In this document: one piece after another, positions 8,920 through 17,641 of the stretch | Numbering within the stretch: the first letter of the stretch is position 1 | Layout: each line of letters opens with the position of its first letter | Assembly (NCBI RefSeq): GCF_008041935.1 | Contig: NZ_VKAC01000017.1 | Coordinates: 25,961-89,960, forward strand | Reading direction: 5' to 3' | Source: Quadrisphaera setariae | Lineage (GTDB): Bacteria; Actinomycetota; Actinomycetes; Actinomycetales; Quadrisphaeraceae | Length of the DNA stretch: 64,000 nucleotides | The notes under the pieces: generated by a model | What the model saw: only the letters and a program-made list of their open reading frames with translations | Databases searched by the model: none | What the model was told of the DNA's origin: nothing | Program-made: the position numbers and the translations under genes

Positions 8920-9534
8920 GTGGCCGAGCTCGTCTTCTTCTCCGGGACCATGGACAGCGGGAAGTCGACCCTCGCCCTCCAGGTCGACCACAACCACCGC
9001 GCCCGCGGTCGCCGGGGGCTGCTGTTCACCCGGGACGACCGTGCCGGGGCCGACACCATCTCGAGCCGGCTGGGTCTGCGCCGACCGGCCCACGAGGTGA
9101 CGTCCAGCACCGACTTCGAAGCGGAGGTGGCGCGCGCCGCCGCCGCCGGACCGATCGACTACCTCGTCTGCGACGAGGCGCAGTTCTACGGACCCGAGCA
9201 GGTGGAGCAGCTGGCCCGCGTCGTCGACGAGGCCGGGGTGGACGTGTACGCCTTCGGCATCACCAGCGACTTCCGCACCCGGCTCTTCCCCGGCAGCGCC
9301 CGCCTGGTGGAGCTGGCGGACCGGGTGCAGGTGCTGCAGGTCGAGGCGCTGTGCTGGTGCGGCGCCCGTGCCACCCACAACGCCCGCACCGTGGACGGCA
9401 CGATGGTGGTGGAAGGTGAGCAGGTGGTCGTCGGCGACGTCTCGGCGGACGCCGGCGTCGTCGGCTACGAGGTGCTGTGCCGCCGCCACCACATGCGCCG
9501 CGAGACCGCGGCGGTCGCCGCCCGCAGCGACTGA
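8920..9534 (+). CDS. tdk: Thymidine kinase (TK1 type)
   Basis: This 204-residue enzyme salvages thymidine to dTMP with ATP. It has the P-loop GTMDSGKST (residues 9-17), the Walker-B-like DEAQFYG containing the catalytic glutamate (about 86-92), and the lasso zinc site CWCGARATHNAR plus CRRHH near the C-terminus. Length and motif order are standard for the TK1 family. The start is GTG at 8920, with GAAGAT (8908-8913) ending 6 nt upstream and no clear Shine-Dalgarno. It is convergent with sepH, with 24 bp between the stops. Together with dut at 15011 the window holds two dTMP supply enzymes, but they are not in one operon. Confidence 0.92.
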   Translation: MAELVFFSGTMDSGKSTLALQVDHNHRARGRRGLLFTRDDRAGADTISSRLGLRRPAHEVTSSTDFEAEVARAAAAGPIDYLVCDEAQFYGPEQVEQLARVVDEAGVDVYAFGITSDFRTRLFPGSARLVELADRVQVLQVEALCWCGARATHNARTVDGTMVVEGEQVVVGDVSADAGVVGYEVLCRRHHMRRETAAVAARSD

Positions 9535-9558
9535 GGCTCCGTGGCCGCCGGGACGGGC

Positions 9559-11346
9559 TCAGTCCCGGCGCGGAGCCCCGAAGACGATCTCGTCCCAGCT
9601 CGGGACGCTGCGGCGCCGGCGCGCGGGCTGCTCGCCCGGGTCGTCGCCGTCGTGCTCGGGGTCCTCGACGCCTGAGGGCGCGGGGACGCTGCGCGACGGG
9701 GGCTGCCGCTCCTCGCCGTCCTCGTGGTCGCGCGACCCCTTCGGCGTGCTGGTCGGTGCCGGGGCCTTCGGGGGCGCTGCGGGAGCGGGGACCGGCGTCG
9801 GCTGGGTGTCGGCGCCGCGCCAGCGCTCCCGGCGGGTCACCGGTTCACGGCGGAGCAGCTCACCGTCGAGGTCGGCGCCCCCGGGGGTCTCCCGAGGGCC
9901 CTCCTGCGCGGCGGGTGCCGCAGGTGCGGGCGTGACCCGCACCGGCTCGGTGGGCGGGGGAGCGGGCACGAGGCCGAGCGAGGCCCGCGGCGCGCCGGGG
10001 GCCGGCGCCTCGTCGTCGGAGTCCTCGGTGGAGGAGTCCTCTCCCGGCCGCGGCAGCTGGAGGCCGCGCGGAGGCGTGACCATCCGCAGGCGCGCGCGCG
10101 CCCTGTCGACCTCCTCCTGCAGCTCCAGCGCATCGGGGTCGGCACCGGGGGGCAGGTCCAGCAGGGCGTTGAGGAGGTCGTCGTCCTCCTCGTCGTCCCA
10201 CGGCTCGCCGTCGGGGCCGAGGTCCAGGGGGACCCGCCGGCCGCGGCGGTCGCGCAGCGCGTCGAGCAGGTCGAGGGTCCGCGAGGCGAGGTCGTCGGAG
10301 GGCGCGGCGCCCTCGGGCTGCGCGGACTCGGCGTCGTCGTCCTCGAGGGACGGGGGCGCTGGGAGGTCACCGGCCCGGGCCGCGGGCCCGGCGGTCTCGA
10401 CGCTCGGGCCCGTCTCGGCCCCCCGGCGGTCCTCAGCGCCCCGGCCGGTCCCGCGGGGCTCGGTGGGCTCGGTGGGCTCCGCGCCCCCGGTGGTCCCACC
10501 GGCCTCGTCGTCGGCCGGCCCCACCGGACCGGGACGCGGTGCGGGCGAGGGCTCGAAGGTGACCGGCGGTGCGGACGTCGCCACGGAGCCCTCGGCGAGC
10601 GAGGCGCTCTGGCCGGTGGGGTGGGCGCTGCCCGACCCGTGCTCGTGACCGCCGTCCAGGCGGGCGTCCTCGGCCTCGACGTCGTAGACCCGCACCGCGG
10701 CGAGGCGGCGGCCGGTCGGGTCGTCCGAGGGGGCGGTGAGCCAGCGGGCCTCGTCGTCGAGGGGCTCCAGGACGCGGTTCGAGGGCGTGAAGGACCACTG
10801 CGCCGACCTGTCGCGGCCGGCGGCGCGGAAGGCCGCCTGGACCGCCCAGCCGCCGTCGCGGCGCCACGCGTCCCAGGCGACCGTGCCCGGGTCGGCCCCG
10901 CGGGCCAGCAGCCGGGTGCGGACCGCGTCCTCCAGCGTCAGGCGGCCCGGGCCGCCGCGGACCACGGCGAGCTTGGCGAGGTCGGCGATGTGGGCGCGCT
11001 CGGCGAGCACCGGGCCCTCGTAGCGCTGCACCTGCTCCAGGGGCACGCCCGCGTCGGCGGCGACGTCAGCGGCGGTCTCCCCGGCGCGGATGCGGGCCTG
11101 GATGTCGCGCGGGCGCAGTGGCTCGCTCGCCGCCGGTTCCGGGCTGCTCGCCGGCCCCGCGCTGCGCACGGCGGCCTTGAGCCGCGAGCCCACGGGCAGG
11201 CGGAAGCGGCGGCCGTCGGGGGCCTCCAGCAGCAGCACCGAGGGGTCGGCCGGGTCGGCGCCGACCACCGACAGCTCGACCGGCGCCCCAGCACCAGCCG
11301 CTGCGGCGTCAGCGCTCCCCAGCGCCTCCTCCAGCCCGTCGCGCAC
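9559..11346 (-). CDS. sepH: Septation protein SepH (DUF3071)
   Basis: SepH helps assemble and stabilise FtsZ filaments at actinobacterial division sites. This 595-residue form has the conserved N-terminal DUF3071 domain: ELSVVGADP, then DGRRFRLPVGSRL, then a helix-turn-helix-like stretch AADVAADAGVPLEQVQRYE followed by GPVLAERAHIADLAKLAVV. A roughly 350-residue Pro/Glu/Asp-rich disordered middle follows, and the protein ends in the invariant tail SVPSWDEIVFGAPRRD. The disordered part is long compared with the roughly 340-residue Streptomyces protein. GTG at 11346-11344 was chosen because the DUF3071 homology starts about 25 residues later and GGGGAGG lies 4 nt upstream. It is divergent from hemH. 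Confidence 0.88.
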   Translation of the reverse strand: MRDGLEEALGSADAAAAGAGAPVELSVVGADPADPSVLLLEAPDGRRFRLPVGSRLKAAVRSAGPASSPEPAASEPLRPRDIQARIRAGETAADVAADAGVPLEQVQRYEGPVLAERAHIADLAKLAVVRGGPGRLTLEDAVRTRLLARGADPGTVAWDAWRRDGGWAVQAAFRAAGRDRSAQWSFTPSNRVLEPLDDEARWLTAPSDDPTGRRLAAVRVYDVEAEDARLDGGHEHGSGSAHPTGQSASLAEGSVATSAPPVTFEPSPAPRPGPVGPADDEAGGTTGGAEPTEPTEPRGTGRGAEDRRGAETGPSVETAGPAARAGDLPAPPSLEDDDAESAQPEGAAPSDDLASRTLDLLDALRDRRGRRVPLDLGPDGEPWDDEEDDDLLNALLDLPPGADPDALELQEEVDRARARLRMVTPPRGLQLPRPGEDSSTEDSDDEAPAPGAPRASLGLVPAPPPTEPVRVTPAPAAPAAQEGPRETPGGADLDGELLRREPVTRRERWRGADTQPTPVPAPAAPPKAPAPTSTPKGSRDHEDGEERQPPSRSVPAPSGVEDPEHDGDDPGEQPARRRRSVPSWDEIVFGAPRRD

Positions 11347-11596
11347 CCGGCCTCCCCGTCTCCTCCGCCGGCGCCCTCGGCGCGGCGGTGCCGCGGCACC
11401 TGCCGCGGACCCCGAGCAGCCAGGGTGCCACCCGCGCTTCCCCCGCGTCGAGGCGCCGCGTCGGCCGCGCGCGGCGCCGTGCTGATCCCCTCCGGCGCCG
11501 GCCCGCCGACCAGGGCGCGGACGGCTCCGCCCGCCCGGGGCGGTCTGCGGGCGATCTCCGTGCGCCGTGCCGAGCGGCTCGGGGCAGGATGTCCGG

Positions 11597-12745
11597 GTGA
11601 GTGCCGAGACGTCCCCGAGCGCCCCGTACGACGCGCTCGTGCTGCTGTCCTTCGGGGGGCCCGAGGGCCCCGACGACGTGGTGCCGTTCCTGGAGAACGT
11701 CACCCGGGGCCGCGGCATCCCGCGCGAGCGCCTGGTGGAGGTGGGGGAGCACTACTTCGCCTTCGGCGGGCGCAGCCCCATCAACGACCAGAACAAGGAG
11801 CTGCTGGCGGCCCTGCGCGCCGAGCTGGACGCGCGCGGGCTCGACGGTCTGCCGCTGGTGTGGGGCAACCGCAACTGGGACCCGTACCTGACCGACACCC
11901 TGCGCGAGGCCCACGAGGCCGGCGCGCGCCGCGTGCTGGTGCTCACCACGAGCGCCTACGCCTCCTACTCCGGCTGCCGGCAGTACCGGGAGGACGTGGC
12001 CGCCTCCCTCATCGCCCTGGCCGGCGAGGGCCGTGCCCTGCGCGCCGACAAGGTCCGCCACTACTTCAACGCCCCCGGGTTCCTCGACGCGAACACCGAC
12101 GCGGTGCTGGCGGCCCTGGACGAGCTCGACGACGACGTGCGCGCCGGCGCCCACCTGGTCTTCACCACGCACTCCATCCCCACCGGCATGGCCGAGGCCG
12201 CCGGCCCCGGCGGCGGCGCCTACGTGGCGCAGCACGAGGCCGTGCGCGCCGAGGTGGTGCGCCGGGTGGCCGAGCGCACCGGCGTGGAGCACCCCAGCGC
12301 CCTCGTGTACTGCTCCCGCTCGGGCCCGCCCAGCCAGCCGTGGCTGGAGCCCGACGTCAACGACCACCTCGAGGCCGTCAGCGCCGAGGGCGCACCGTCC
12401 GCCGTGGTCGCGCCGATCGGGTTCATCAGCGACCACATGGAGGTCAAGTACGACCTCGACACCGAGGCCGCCGAGACCGCCGAGGGGCTGGGGCTCCCGG
12501 TGGCGCGCGCGGCGACCGCCGGGGTGCACGCCGCCTTCGTGCGGTCCCTGGTCGACCTCGTGGTGGAGCGGGCCGCCGCCGAGCACGGAGAGGCTCCCCA
12601 GCGCGTCGCCGTGGGGCCGCTCGGCCCGAGCCACGACGTGTGCCCGGTCGGCTGCTGCCGCAACCTGCGCACGCCCGACAAGCCGGCCGCGTGCGGCGCG
12701 GACTGGACGGACCCGGCCGTCACCGCCCCCGGGGGCGGCGCATGA
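11597..12745 (+). CDS. hemH: Ferrochelatase, likely coproporphyrin ferrochelatase of the actinobacterial pathway
   Basis: This 382-residue enzyme inserts Fe(II) into the porphyrin, and in actinobacteria the substrate is coproporphyrin III. It has the N-terminal [34 protein letters not shown], the metal-site histidine in FTTHSIPTG, and [15 protein letters not shown]. The C-terminus carries the cysteines CPVGCC and CG that, with an internal cysteine, hold the [2Fe-2S] cluster found in actinobacterial ferrochelatases. The start GTG at 11597 has CAGGAT (11585-11590) 6 nt upstream, matching the leaderless pattern. The stop overlaps the next ATG (ATGA at 12742), so the inositol-phosphatase-like gene should be translationally coupled. 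Confidence 0.9.
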   Translation: MSAETSPSAPYDALVLLSFGGPEGPDDVVPFLENVTRGRGIPRERLVEVGEHYFAFGGRSPINDQNKELLAALRAELDARGLDGLPLVWGNRNWDPYLTDTLREAHEAGARRVLVLTTSAYASYSGCRQYREDVAASLIALAGEGRALRADKVRHYFNAPGFLDANTDAVLAALDELDDDVRAGAHLVFTTHSIPTGMAEAAGPGGGAYVAQHEAVRAEVVRRVAERTGVEHPSALVYCSRSGPPSQPWLEPDVNDHLEAVSAEGAPSAVVAPIGFISDHMEVKYDLDTEAAETAEGLGLPVARAATAGVHAAFVRSLVDLVVERAAAEHGEAPQRVAVGPLGPSHDVCPVGCCRNLRTPDKPAACGADWTDPAVTAPGGGA

Positions 12746-13572
12746 GCGACCCGTCCGCCGAGGAGGTGGCCGCGCTCGCGGACCTCGCCGAGCGCGCCGC
12801 CCGCGCTGCGGGGGAGCTGGTGCGCGCCGGGCGCGCCGAGCACAGCGCGGTCACGGCCACCAAGTCGAGCCGCACGGACGTGGTCACCGCGATGGACACG
12901 GCGGCCGAGCAGCTCATCCGCGAGGTGCTGCGGGCCGAGCGCCCCCAGGACGCGGTGCTGGGCGAGGAGGGCGGCTCGACCGGTGGCACCAGCGGGCTCA
13001 CGTGGGTGCTCGACCCCATCGACGGCACCGTCAACTACGTCTACGGCATCCCGGCGTACGCGGTGAGCGTCGCCGTGGTGGCCGGCGAGCCCGCCCCGCC
13101 GCGCTGGCGACCGGTCGCCGGGTGCGTCCACAACCCCGAGACCGGTGAGACCTGGACGGCGGCGGCCGGCGGCGGAGCGCGCCTGGACGGCGAGCCCGTC
13201 GTGGCGGCACCAGCGCCACCGCTGGCGGAGGCGCTCGTCGGCACCGGGTTCGGGTACACCGCGCAGCGCCGCGAGGAGCAGGCGCGCGTGGTCGCCCACG
13301 TCCTCCCGCGGGTGCGCGACCTGCGCCGCACCGGCTCCGCGGCCCTGGACCTGTGCTACCTGGCCAGCGGGCGCCTGGACGCGTTCTACGAGCGCGGCCT
13401 CAACCCGTGGGACGCCGCGGCCGGCTGGCTGGTCGCGGCGGAGGCCGGCATCTCCCTCGTGGGCCTCGACGGCGCCGGTGCCAGCCAGGAGATGCTCGTC
13501 GCCGCGGCTGCGCCGCTGGCGGCCGAGCTCGCCGCCGAGCTGTCCCGTGCGGGGGCGCTCCCTCCCGCATGA
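12742..13572 (+). CDS. Inositol-monophosphatase family phosphatase (SuhB-like)
   Basis: This 276-residue Mg-dependent phosphatase has the family metal motifs [24 protein letters not shown] (metal 1 and 2) and the C-terminal [15 protein letters not shown]. tuberculosis has suhB (Rv2701c) in the same position of the conserved block. The substrate could be inositol-1-phosphate, histidinol phosphate or another sugar phosphate, and sequence alone cannot decide. It overlaps hemH by 4 nt and is the last gene of that operon; a 384-bp gap follows. Confidence 0.88.
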   Translation: MSDPSAEEVAALADLAERAARAAGELVRAGRAEHSAVTATKSSRTDVVTAMDTAAEQLIREVLRAERPQDAVLGEEGGSTGGTSGLTWVLDPIDGTVNYVYGIPAYAVSVAVVAGEPAPPRWRPVAGCVHNPETGETWTAAAGGGARLDGEPVVAAPAPPLAEALVGTGFGYTAQRREEQARVVAHVLPRVRDLRRTGSAALDLCYLASGRLDAFYERGLNPWDAAAGWLVAAEAGISLVGLDGAGASQEMLVAAAAPLAAELAAELSRAGALPPA

Positions 13573-13956
13573 GCAGCCCCGGGCCGAGGGCCCACCGGCG
13601 AGCGGCCGGCGTGCCCGTCCGGAGGGTCCGCGGAGGTCCCTCGCGGGAGGCCGGTGACCGCCTCGGGGGGGACCCGGTGCGCGGCGCGCGAGCGGGTAGG
13701 GCATGATCCCGGCGCTACCGGGCATGCCAACGGCGTTCCCGGTGTTGCAGGGGGTCCGTCCACCACGGGCGGCGACGACCACCAGACGATCCACAGCGAT
13801 TTCCCGGCCGTGTCACAGCCGGATCCGGAGCGGCAGCCAGTACACCTGGCGGTCCGCCTCGGTCCCGGGGGGCACGGCCCACGGCCAGCCGGTCCCCACC
13901 GCGCCCTGGCCGGACCCCGACCAGCCCCACCACCAGCCAGATCCGGAGCAGCCACC
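13573..13956. other. 384-bp gap between IMPase gene and DUF4193 gene
   Basis: No open frame here shows the GC-rich third positions and plausible composition of the neighbours. In M. tuberculosis the same slot holds cei (Rv2700), and no such gene is visible. The DUF4193 frame stays open upstream to about 13654, but its residues have no conserved character, so I read this as promoter and leader. A TAGGGC hexamer sits at 13697-13702 and GGGCATG occurs twice nearby; neither is a secure promoter. Confidence 0.5.
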
Positions 13957-14256
13957 ATGGCGACCGACTACGACGCACCGCGCAAGACCGACGACGAGCT
14001 CTCCGAGGACTCGATCGAGGAGCTGAAGGCCCGCCGCAACGAGCCCGGCGCCGCCTCCGTCGACGAGGACGAGACCGAGGCCGCGGAGGGCTTCGAGCTC
14101 CCCGGCGCCGACCTGTCCGGCGAGGAGCTCTCGGTGCGCGTCCTCCCGCGCCAGGCCGACGAGTTCATGTGCTCGCAGTGCTTCCTCGTGCACCACCGCA
14201 GCCAGCTCGCCAGCGACGCCGGCGGGCAGCTCGTCTGCACCGAGTGCGCCGCCTGA
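13957..14256 (+). CDS. DUF4193 family protein
   Basis: This 99-residue acidic protein is a homologue of M. tuberculosis Rv2699c in the same gene order. The first two thirds are rich in Glu and Asp (TDDELSEDSIEELKARRN). The C-terminus has a treble-clef-like CxxC pair: FMCSQCFLVHHRSQL, then VCTECAA. This suggests one structural zinc. The function is unknown; it is a short, highly conserved actinobacterial protein probably made in quantity. The ATG at 13957 follows CGGAGCAGCC, a weak Shine-Dalgarno (GGAG, 8 nt away). It is convergent with the DUF3093 gene and shares a hairpin terminator with it. Confidence 0.85.
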   Translation: MATDYDAPRKTDDELSEDSIEELKARRNEPGAASVDEDETEAAEGFELPGADLSGEELSVRVLPRQADEFMCSQCFLVHHRSQLASDAGGQLVCTECAA

Positions 14257-14267
14257 CGCAGCCGTCC

Positions 14268-14294
14268 GCGTCCGGCGGCTAGTCCGCCGGACGC
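14268..14294. terminator. Bidirectional hairpin terminator
   Basis: A perfect 11-bp inverted repeat GCGTCCGGCGG / CCGCCGGACGC is separated by the 5-nt loop CTAGT. It lies between the convergent DUF4193 and DUF3093 genes and includes the DUF3093 stop codon. There is no U-tract, as is usual in high-GC actinobacteria. Confidence 0.7.
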
Positions 14295-14968
14295 CCCTGA
14301 GCGCCCCGGTCCGAGCCCAGCTCCGGCCGGGGCGCCGCTGCGTCCAGGGCCTCGCGGCTGCCCGGCCCCCACAGCGGCAGGCCGCCGCTCAGCGGCACGT
14401 GCACGGGCACCGGGCCGGCCACGCCGTGGCGAGCCAGGGCCTCCACGAGGTCCTCGGGGTGGCGGCACGAGAACAGCCACGCCGGCGTGGGGTCCTCGGG
14501 ATCTCCCAGGGCCACGAGCACCACCGGGTCCACCCAGCCGCGCAGGTGCAGGTGGGTGCGCGCGTCGAGCAGGGGCCCGCGCAGGGCCCTGGCGCGCTCG
14601 CCGCGGGCGCTCACGGCGCCGGTGAGGTGGCGCACCTCGATGCGGGCCTCGCCCACGCGCAGCACGCCGTCGTCGCCGAGGGAGACCACCGAGCTGGCGG
14701 TGACCAGCCACGCGACCACCACGAGCGCCAGGACGGCGCCCCCGACCACGACCCACAGCGGCCCGCCGATGAAGCCCGTGGCGGCGCCGAAGGCCGCGCC
14801 CAGCGGCACGAGCAGCCACGTGGCCGGCGCGGGCCACAGGCGCTCGGAGAAGGCGGGACCGGTCTGCGCCGGCCCCGGTCGGCCGGCGGCGCCGCGCGCC
14901 TGCGCCGTCTGCTGAGGCTGCTGCGCCGCGTCCTGCGGCTGGTCCTGCGGCTCGTGCGGGTCGCCCAC
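14279..14968 (-). CDS. DUF3093 family membrane protein
   Basis: This 229-residue protein is a homologue of Rv2698. A charged N-terminus with a Gln-rich stretch (about residues 5-35) leads to FSERLWPAPATWLLVPLGAAF, two adjoining membrane spans (about residues 48-88) and a soluble C-terminal domain with VSLGDDGVLRVGEARIEVRHL and the family motif WVDPVVLVALGDPEDPTPAW. The function is unknown. The start is GTG at 14968-14966, where a GAGGCT hexamer (14975-14980, minus strand) ends 6 nt upstream. It is divergent from dut, with only 42 bp between the two starts, so the two promoters must overlap. Confidence 0.82.
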   Translation of the reverse strand: MGDPHEPQDQPQDAAQQPQQTAQARGAAGRPGPAQTGPAFSERLWPAPATWLLVPLGAAFGAATGFIGGPLWVVVGGAVLALVVVAWLVTASSVVSLGDDGVLRVGEARIEVRHLTGAVSARGERARALRGPLLDARTHLHLRGWVDPVVLVALGDPEDPTPAWLFSCRHPEDLVEALARHGVAGPVPVHVPLSGGLPLWGPGSREALDAAAPRPELGSDRGAQGRPAD

Positions 14969-14998
14969 CCCGCCAGCCTCGCACGTCCCGCAGCCGCC

Positions 14999-15004
14999 TA
15001 CGCT
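14999..15004 (+). promoter_or_regulatory. -10 element of leaderless dut transcript
   Basis: TACGCT ends 6 nt before the GTG start of dut at 15011 and no Shine-Dalgarno is present, so the mRNA probably begins at the start codon. The minus-strand element for the DUF3093 gene lies 19 bp away. Confidence 0.55.
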
Positions 15005-15010
15005 CGGCCC

Positions 15011-15583
15011 GTGACAGGCGTGCTCGAAGCAGGGGCGGGGCTCGAGGGCGACCCCGCCGGCGTCCCGGCGGCGGATCCGGTCGAGGAGCTCGAGGTGCCG
15101 CTGCAGCGCCTCACCGCCGACCTGCCGGACCCGGCGTACGCCCACCCCGGGGACGCCGGCGCCGACCTGCTCTCCGCCGTCGACGCGGTCATCGCCCCGG
15201 GCGGGCGCGCCACGCTGCCCACGGGCGTGGCCGTGGCGGTGCCGGACGGCTGGGCCGCCTTCGTCCACCCGCGCTCGGGCCTGGCGGCCCGCCACGGCGT
15301 CACCACGCTCAACGGCCCCGGCACCGTGGACGCCGGCTACCGCGGGGAGGTGCGCGTGACGCTGGTCAACACCGACGCCGACCAGCCCTTCCACGTGCGT
15401 CGCGGCGACCGGATCGCGCAGCTGGTCCTCCAGCGCGTCGCGCGGGCCCGCTTCGTGCCCGTGGAGTCCCTCGAGCCCAGCGAGCGGGGCGCCGGCGGGC
15501 ACGGGTCCACCGGCGGCTGGGGCAGCGCTCCCGCCGCCGCGTCCACCACCTCCACCACCACGACGACGGGTGACGTGCTGTGA
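15011..15583 (+). CDS. dut: dUTP diphosphatase
   Basis: This trimeric enzyme hydrolyses dUTP to dUMP and PPi, keeping uracil out of DNA and feeding dTMP synthesis. All five motifs are present: DAGADL (1), PRSGLAARHG (2), GTVDAGYRGEV (3, catalytic Asp), RGDRIAQLVLQ (4) and RGAGGHGSTGG (5). Motif 5 has His where most dUTPases have Phe, which is the mycobacterial-type variant. At 190 residues it is about 35 longer than usual, all of it an N-terminal extension before PLQRLTADLPDPAY. A Ser/Thr-rich tail of about 20 residues follows motif 5. The stop overlaps the next start by 4 nt (GTGA at 15580). Confidence 0.95.
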   Translation: MTGVLEAGAGLEGDPAGVPAADPVEELEVPLQRLTADLPDPAYAHPGDAGADLLSAVDAVIAPGGRATLPTGVAVAVPDGWAAFVHPRSGLAARHGVTTLNGPGTVDAGYRGEVRVTLVNTDADQPFHVRRGDRIAQLVLQRVARARFVPVESLEPSERGAGGHGSTGGWGSAPAAASTTSTTTTTGDVL

Positions 15584-16353
15584 GCATCTTCCGGCGCCGC
15601 TCCGCGCGCGACGACGAGGCCGCGGAGGCCACCACCACCGAGACCGACGAGAGCTCCGGGGCCGCGGGGGTCCCGGGGGCCGACGGCGGGGCCGGGGGAG
15701 GAGAGGGCGCCAGCACGGCCCCCGCCGCCCCCGCGGGCCTCTCGCCGCGCCCGCAGGGGCCCTTCGACGTCACCGAGGTGGACGACGAGCTGCCGCGCGT
15801 GGACCTCGGGGCGCTCCGGCTGCCCGGGGTGCCCGGGATGGAGCTGCGCCTGGAGGTGGAGGACGGCACCCGCCGCGTGGTCGCCGCCACGGTGGCGCTG
15901 TCAGGGTCGACCGCACAGCTGCAGGCCTTCGCCGCGCCCCGCACGCAGGGCATCTGGGGCGAGGTGCGCAGCGAGATCGCCGCGTCGCTGGCGAGCTCCG
16001 GCGGCGTCTCGCAGGAGGTCCCCGGCCCCTACGGCACCGAGCTGGTGGCGCAGGTGCCGACCCGTCTGCCCGACGGCCGCGTCATGGCCTCCCCGGCGCG
16101 CTTCGTGGGCGTCGACGGCCCCCGCTGGTTCCTGAGGGCCGTGCTCTCAGGTCCCGCGGCCGTGGACGCCGAGGCGGCCGCGCCCCTCGAGGCGCTCCTG
16201 CGGGGGGCGGTCGTGGTGCGCGGCAGCGAGGCGATGGCCCCGCGCGACCTGCTGCCGCTGAAGCTGCCGCAGGCGCCCGCGGGGGCCGTGCCGGCAGGGG
16301 AGCAGCCCACCGGGGAGCAGCCCGCTGCGCAGCAGGGCCAGCAGGAGGTCTAG
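15580..16353 (+). CDS. DUF3710 family protein
   Basis: This 257-residue protein corresponds to Rv2696c and is coupled to dut by a GTGA overlap. It has a basic start (MSIFRRRSARDD), a long disordered Gly/Ala/Glu region, then the conserved domain from GPFDVTEVDDELPRVDLGAL (about residue 60) through GMELRLEVEDG, AFAAPRTQGIWGEVRSEIA and PDGRVMASPARFVGVDGPRW. The tail is Gln/Ala-rich with a repeated GEQPTGEQPA. The domain occurs only beside dut and OB-fold genes in actinobacteria and its function is not known. Confidence 0.85.
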   Translation: MSIFRRRSARDDEAAEATTTETDESSGAAGVPGADGGAGGGEGASTAPAAPAGLSPRPQGPFDVTEVDDELPRVDLGALRLPGVPGMELRLEVEDGTRRVVAATVALSGSTAQLQAFAAPRTQGIWGEVRSEIAASLASSGGVSQEVPGPYGTELVAQVPTRLPDGRVMASPARFVGVDGPRWFLRAVLSGPAAVDAEAAAPLEALLRGAVVVRGSEAMAPRDLLPLKLPQAPAGAVPAGEQPTGEQPAAQQGQQEV

Positions 16354-16472
16354 GAGGGCTCGAGCGCGGGTGCCGGAGGTCTGCGCGGCTGGCCGGGCGA
16401 CGCCGTCCAGGGCGGCGCGCCCGTCCGGCCCAGCGGTCCTCGGACCTGCTCACAGCACTCGCTCGGAGCGCC

Positions 16473-16478
16473 TACCCT
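16473..16478 (+). promoter_or_regulatory. -10 element of leaderless OB-fold gene
   Basis: TACCCT ends exactly 7 nt before the ATG at 16486, with no ribosome-binding site between them. Confidence 0.55.
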
Positions 16479-16485
16479 CGTCGCC

Positions 16486-16878
16486 ATGGGCACCGTTAAG
16501 TCCGCTCGCCACCCGCTCCTGCGCGCGCTGTCGCGGCTGACGGCGGGCAACGAGCAGCTGATCGCCGAGGACGCGCAGAAGGCCTCCGCCGCCATGGGCG
16601 GCACCCCCTGCGCCTCCCTGTCGGGCCGACGGAGGGCCAGCGTCTCAGGCACCCTGCGCACCGTCACGCTGCGGCCCCGAGCGGGGGTCCCCGCGCTGGT
16701 GGCGGAGCTGTTCGACGGCACCGGCACGCTCACGCTGATCTGGCTGGGCCGCCGCGAGATCCCGGGCATCGTCCCCGGCGCCGCGGTGCGCGTGGAGGGC
16801 TTCGTCGGGTGCGACGACGGCCGCAAGACCCTCTACAACCCCCGCTACGAGCTCGTCCCCGCTGCCGCCGCCTCCTGA
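16486..16878 (+). CDS. OB-fold nucleic-acid-binding protein (Rv2694c-like)
   Basis: This 130-residue single OB-fold protein has a basic helical start (MGTVKSARHPLLRAL), then the barrel strands: RRRASVSGTLRTVTLRPR, PALVAELFDGTGTLTLIWLGRREI and PGAAVRVEGFV. The order resembles the nucleic-acid-binding barrel of RecG and tRNA-anticodon proteins. The role is unknown, but nucleic acid is the likely ligand. It starts behind the leaderless TACCCT element, so it has its own promoter despite facing the same way as dut-DUF3710. DUF3159 follows after 16 nt. Confidence 0.82.
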   Translation: MGTVKSARHPLLRALSRLTAGNEQLIAEDAQKASAAMGGTPCASLSGRRRASVSGTLRTVTLRPRAGVPALVAELFDGTGTLTLIWLGRREIPGIVPGAAVRVEGFVGCDDGRKTLYNPRYELVPAAAAS

Positions 16879-16894
16879 CGCGGCGAGGACAGCG

Positions 16895-17641
16895 GTGAGC
16901 CTGCAGTCCGGGGTCGGCCGGGCCGCCTCCGGCGAGGGCTTCTCCCTCGCGGAGACCGTCGGCGGCCCCCGCGGAGCGGCCGAGGCCGTGCTCCCGGGCC
17001 TGGTCTTCGTGATCGTCATCACAGCCACCCGCTCGCTCGTGTGGGCCGGGGGCCTCGCGCTGGGCGTCGCGGCGGTGGCAGCGGTCGCACGGCTCCTGGC
17101 CCGGCAGCCCCTGCAGCAGGCCCTCGCCGGGGCCGTGGGGGTGGGCATCTGCGCCCTCACCGCCTGGCGCACGGGCGACGCCGTCGACTTCTACTGGTGG
17201 GGGCTGCTCCTCAACGCCGTCTACGCGGTGGTGCTGGCGACCTCCACGCTGCCGCTGCCGAAGGTCGGGCCCCTGCCCGGGGGGCCGCTGCCCGTGACGG
17301 GGCTGCTCGTCGCCGCGGCGCGCGGTGGCGGAGCGGGCAGCGGCGAGTGGCGCCGAGACCCCGCCCAGCTGCGCCTGCACCGACGGCTCACGTGGATGTG
17401 GGTGGGGCTCTTCGCGGTGCGCCTGGCCGTGCAGACGCCTCTGTACCTCGCCGGTGCCGTGACCGCCCTGGGCGTGGCCCGCCTGGCGATGGGACTGCCG
17501 CTGTTCGCGGCCGCCGCCTGGGTCACCTGGCTCGCGCTGCGACGGGCCGGGAGCGCTGCCGAGACCGGGTCGACGGGACCGACGGGACCGACGGGTCCGG
17601 TCGGCGACGCTGACAGCTCCCGTGGAGCCGGACCTCAGTAG
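16895..17641 (+). CDS. DUF3159 family membrane protein
   Basis: This 248-residue protein is a homologue of Rv2693c. It has about five membrane spans: AVLPGLVFVIVITA, SLVWAGGLALGVAAVAAVARLL, LAGAVGVGICALTAW, a paired FYWWGLLLNAVYAVVLATS, and LAMGLPLFAAAAWVTWLALR. The conserved polar RPLxG-like contact appears as RDPAQLRLHRRLTWMWVGLF. The C-terminus carries a short collagen-like Gly-x-y run (GSTGPTGPTGPVG) coded by a 9-nt tandem repeat at 17570-17600. The function is unknown; position next to ceoC is conserved in actinobacteria. The last 7 nt overlap the convergent ceoC gene. Confidence 0.82.
   Translation: MSLQSGVGRAASGEGFSLAETVGGPRGAAEAVLPGLVFVIVITATRSLVWAGGLALGVAAVAAVARLLARQPLQQALAGAVGVGICALTAWRTGDAVDFYWWGLLLNAVYAVVLATSTLPLPKVGPLPGGPLPVTGLLVAAARGGGAGSGEWRRDPAQLRLHRRLTWMWVGLFAVRLAVQTPLYLAGAVTALGVARLAMGLPLFAAAAWVTWLALRRAGSAAETGSTGPTGPTGPVGDADSSRGAGPQ

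Noticed and set aside
11567..11596. Earlier start for ferrochelatase
   Set aside because: Homologues begin just before [14 protein letters not shown], and the CAGGAT promoter-like element would lie inside the extended gene.
13654..13956. N-terminal extension of the DUF4193 gene by about 100 codons
   Set aside because: The frame is open but the residues (Pro, His, Gly, Arg mix) are unlike the conserved protein, whose homologues all start at MATDYDAPR-like sequence.
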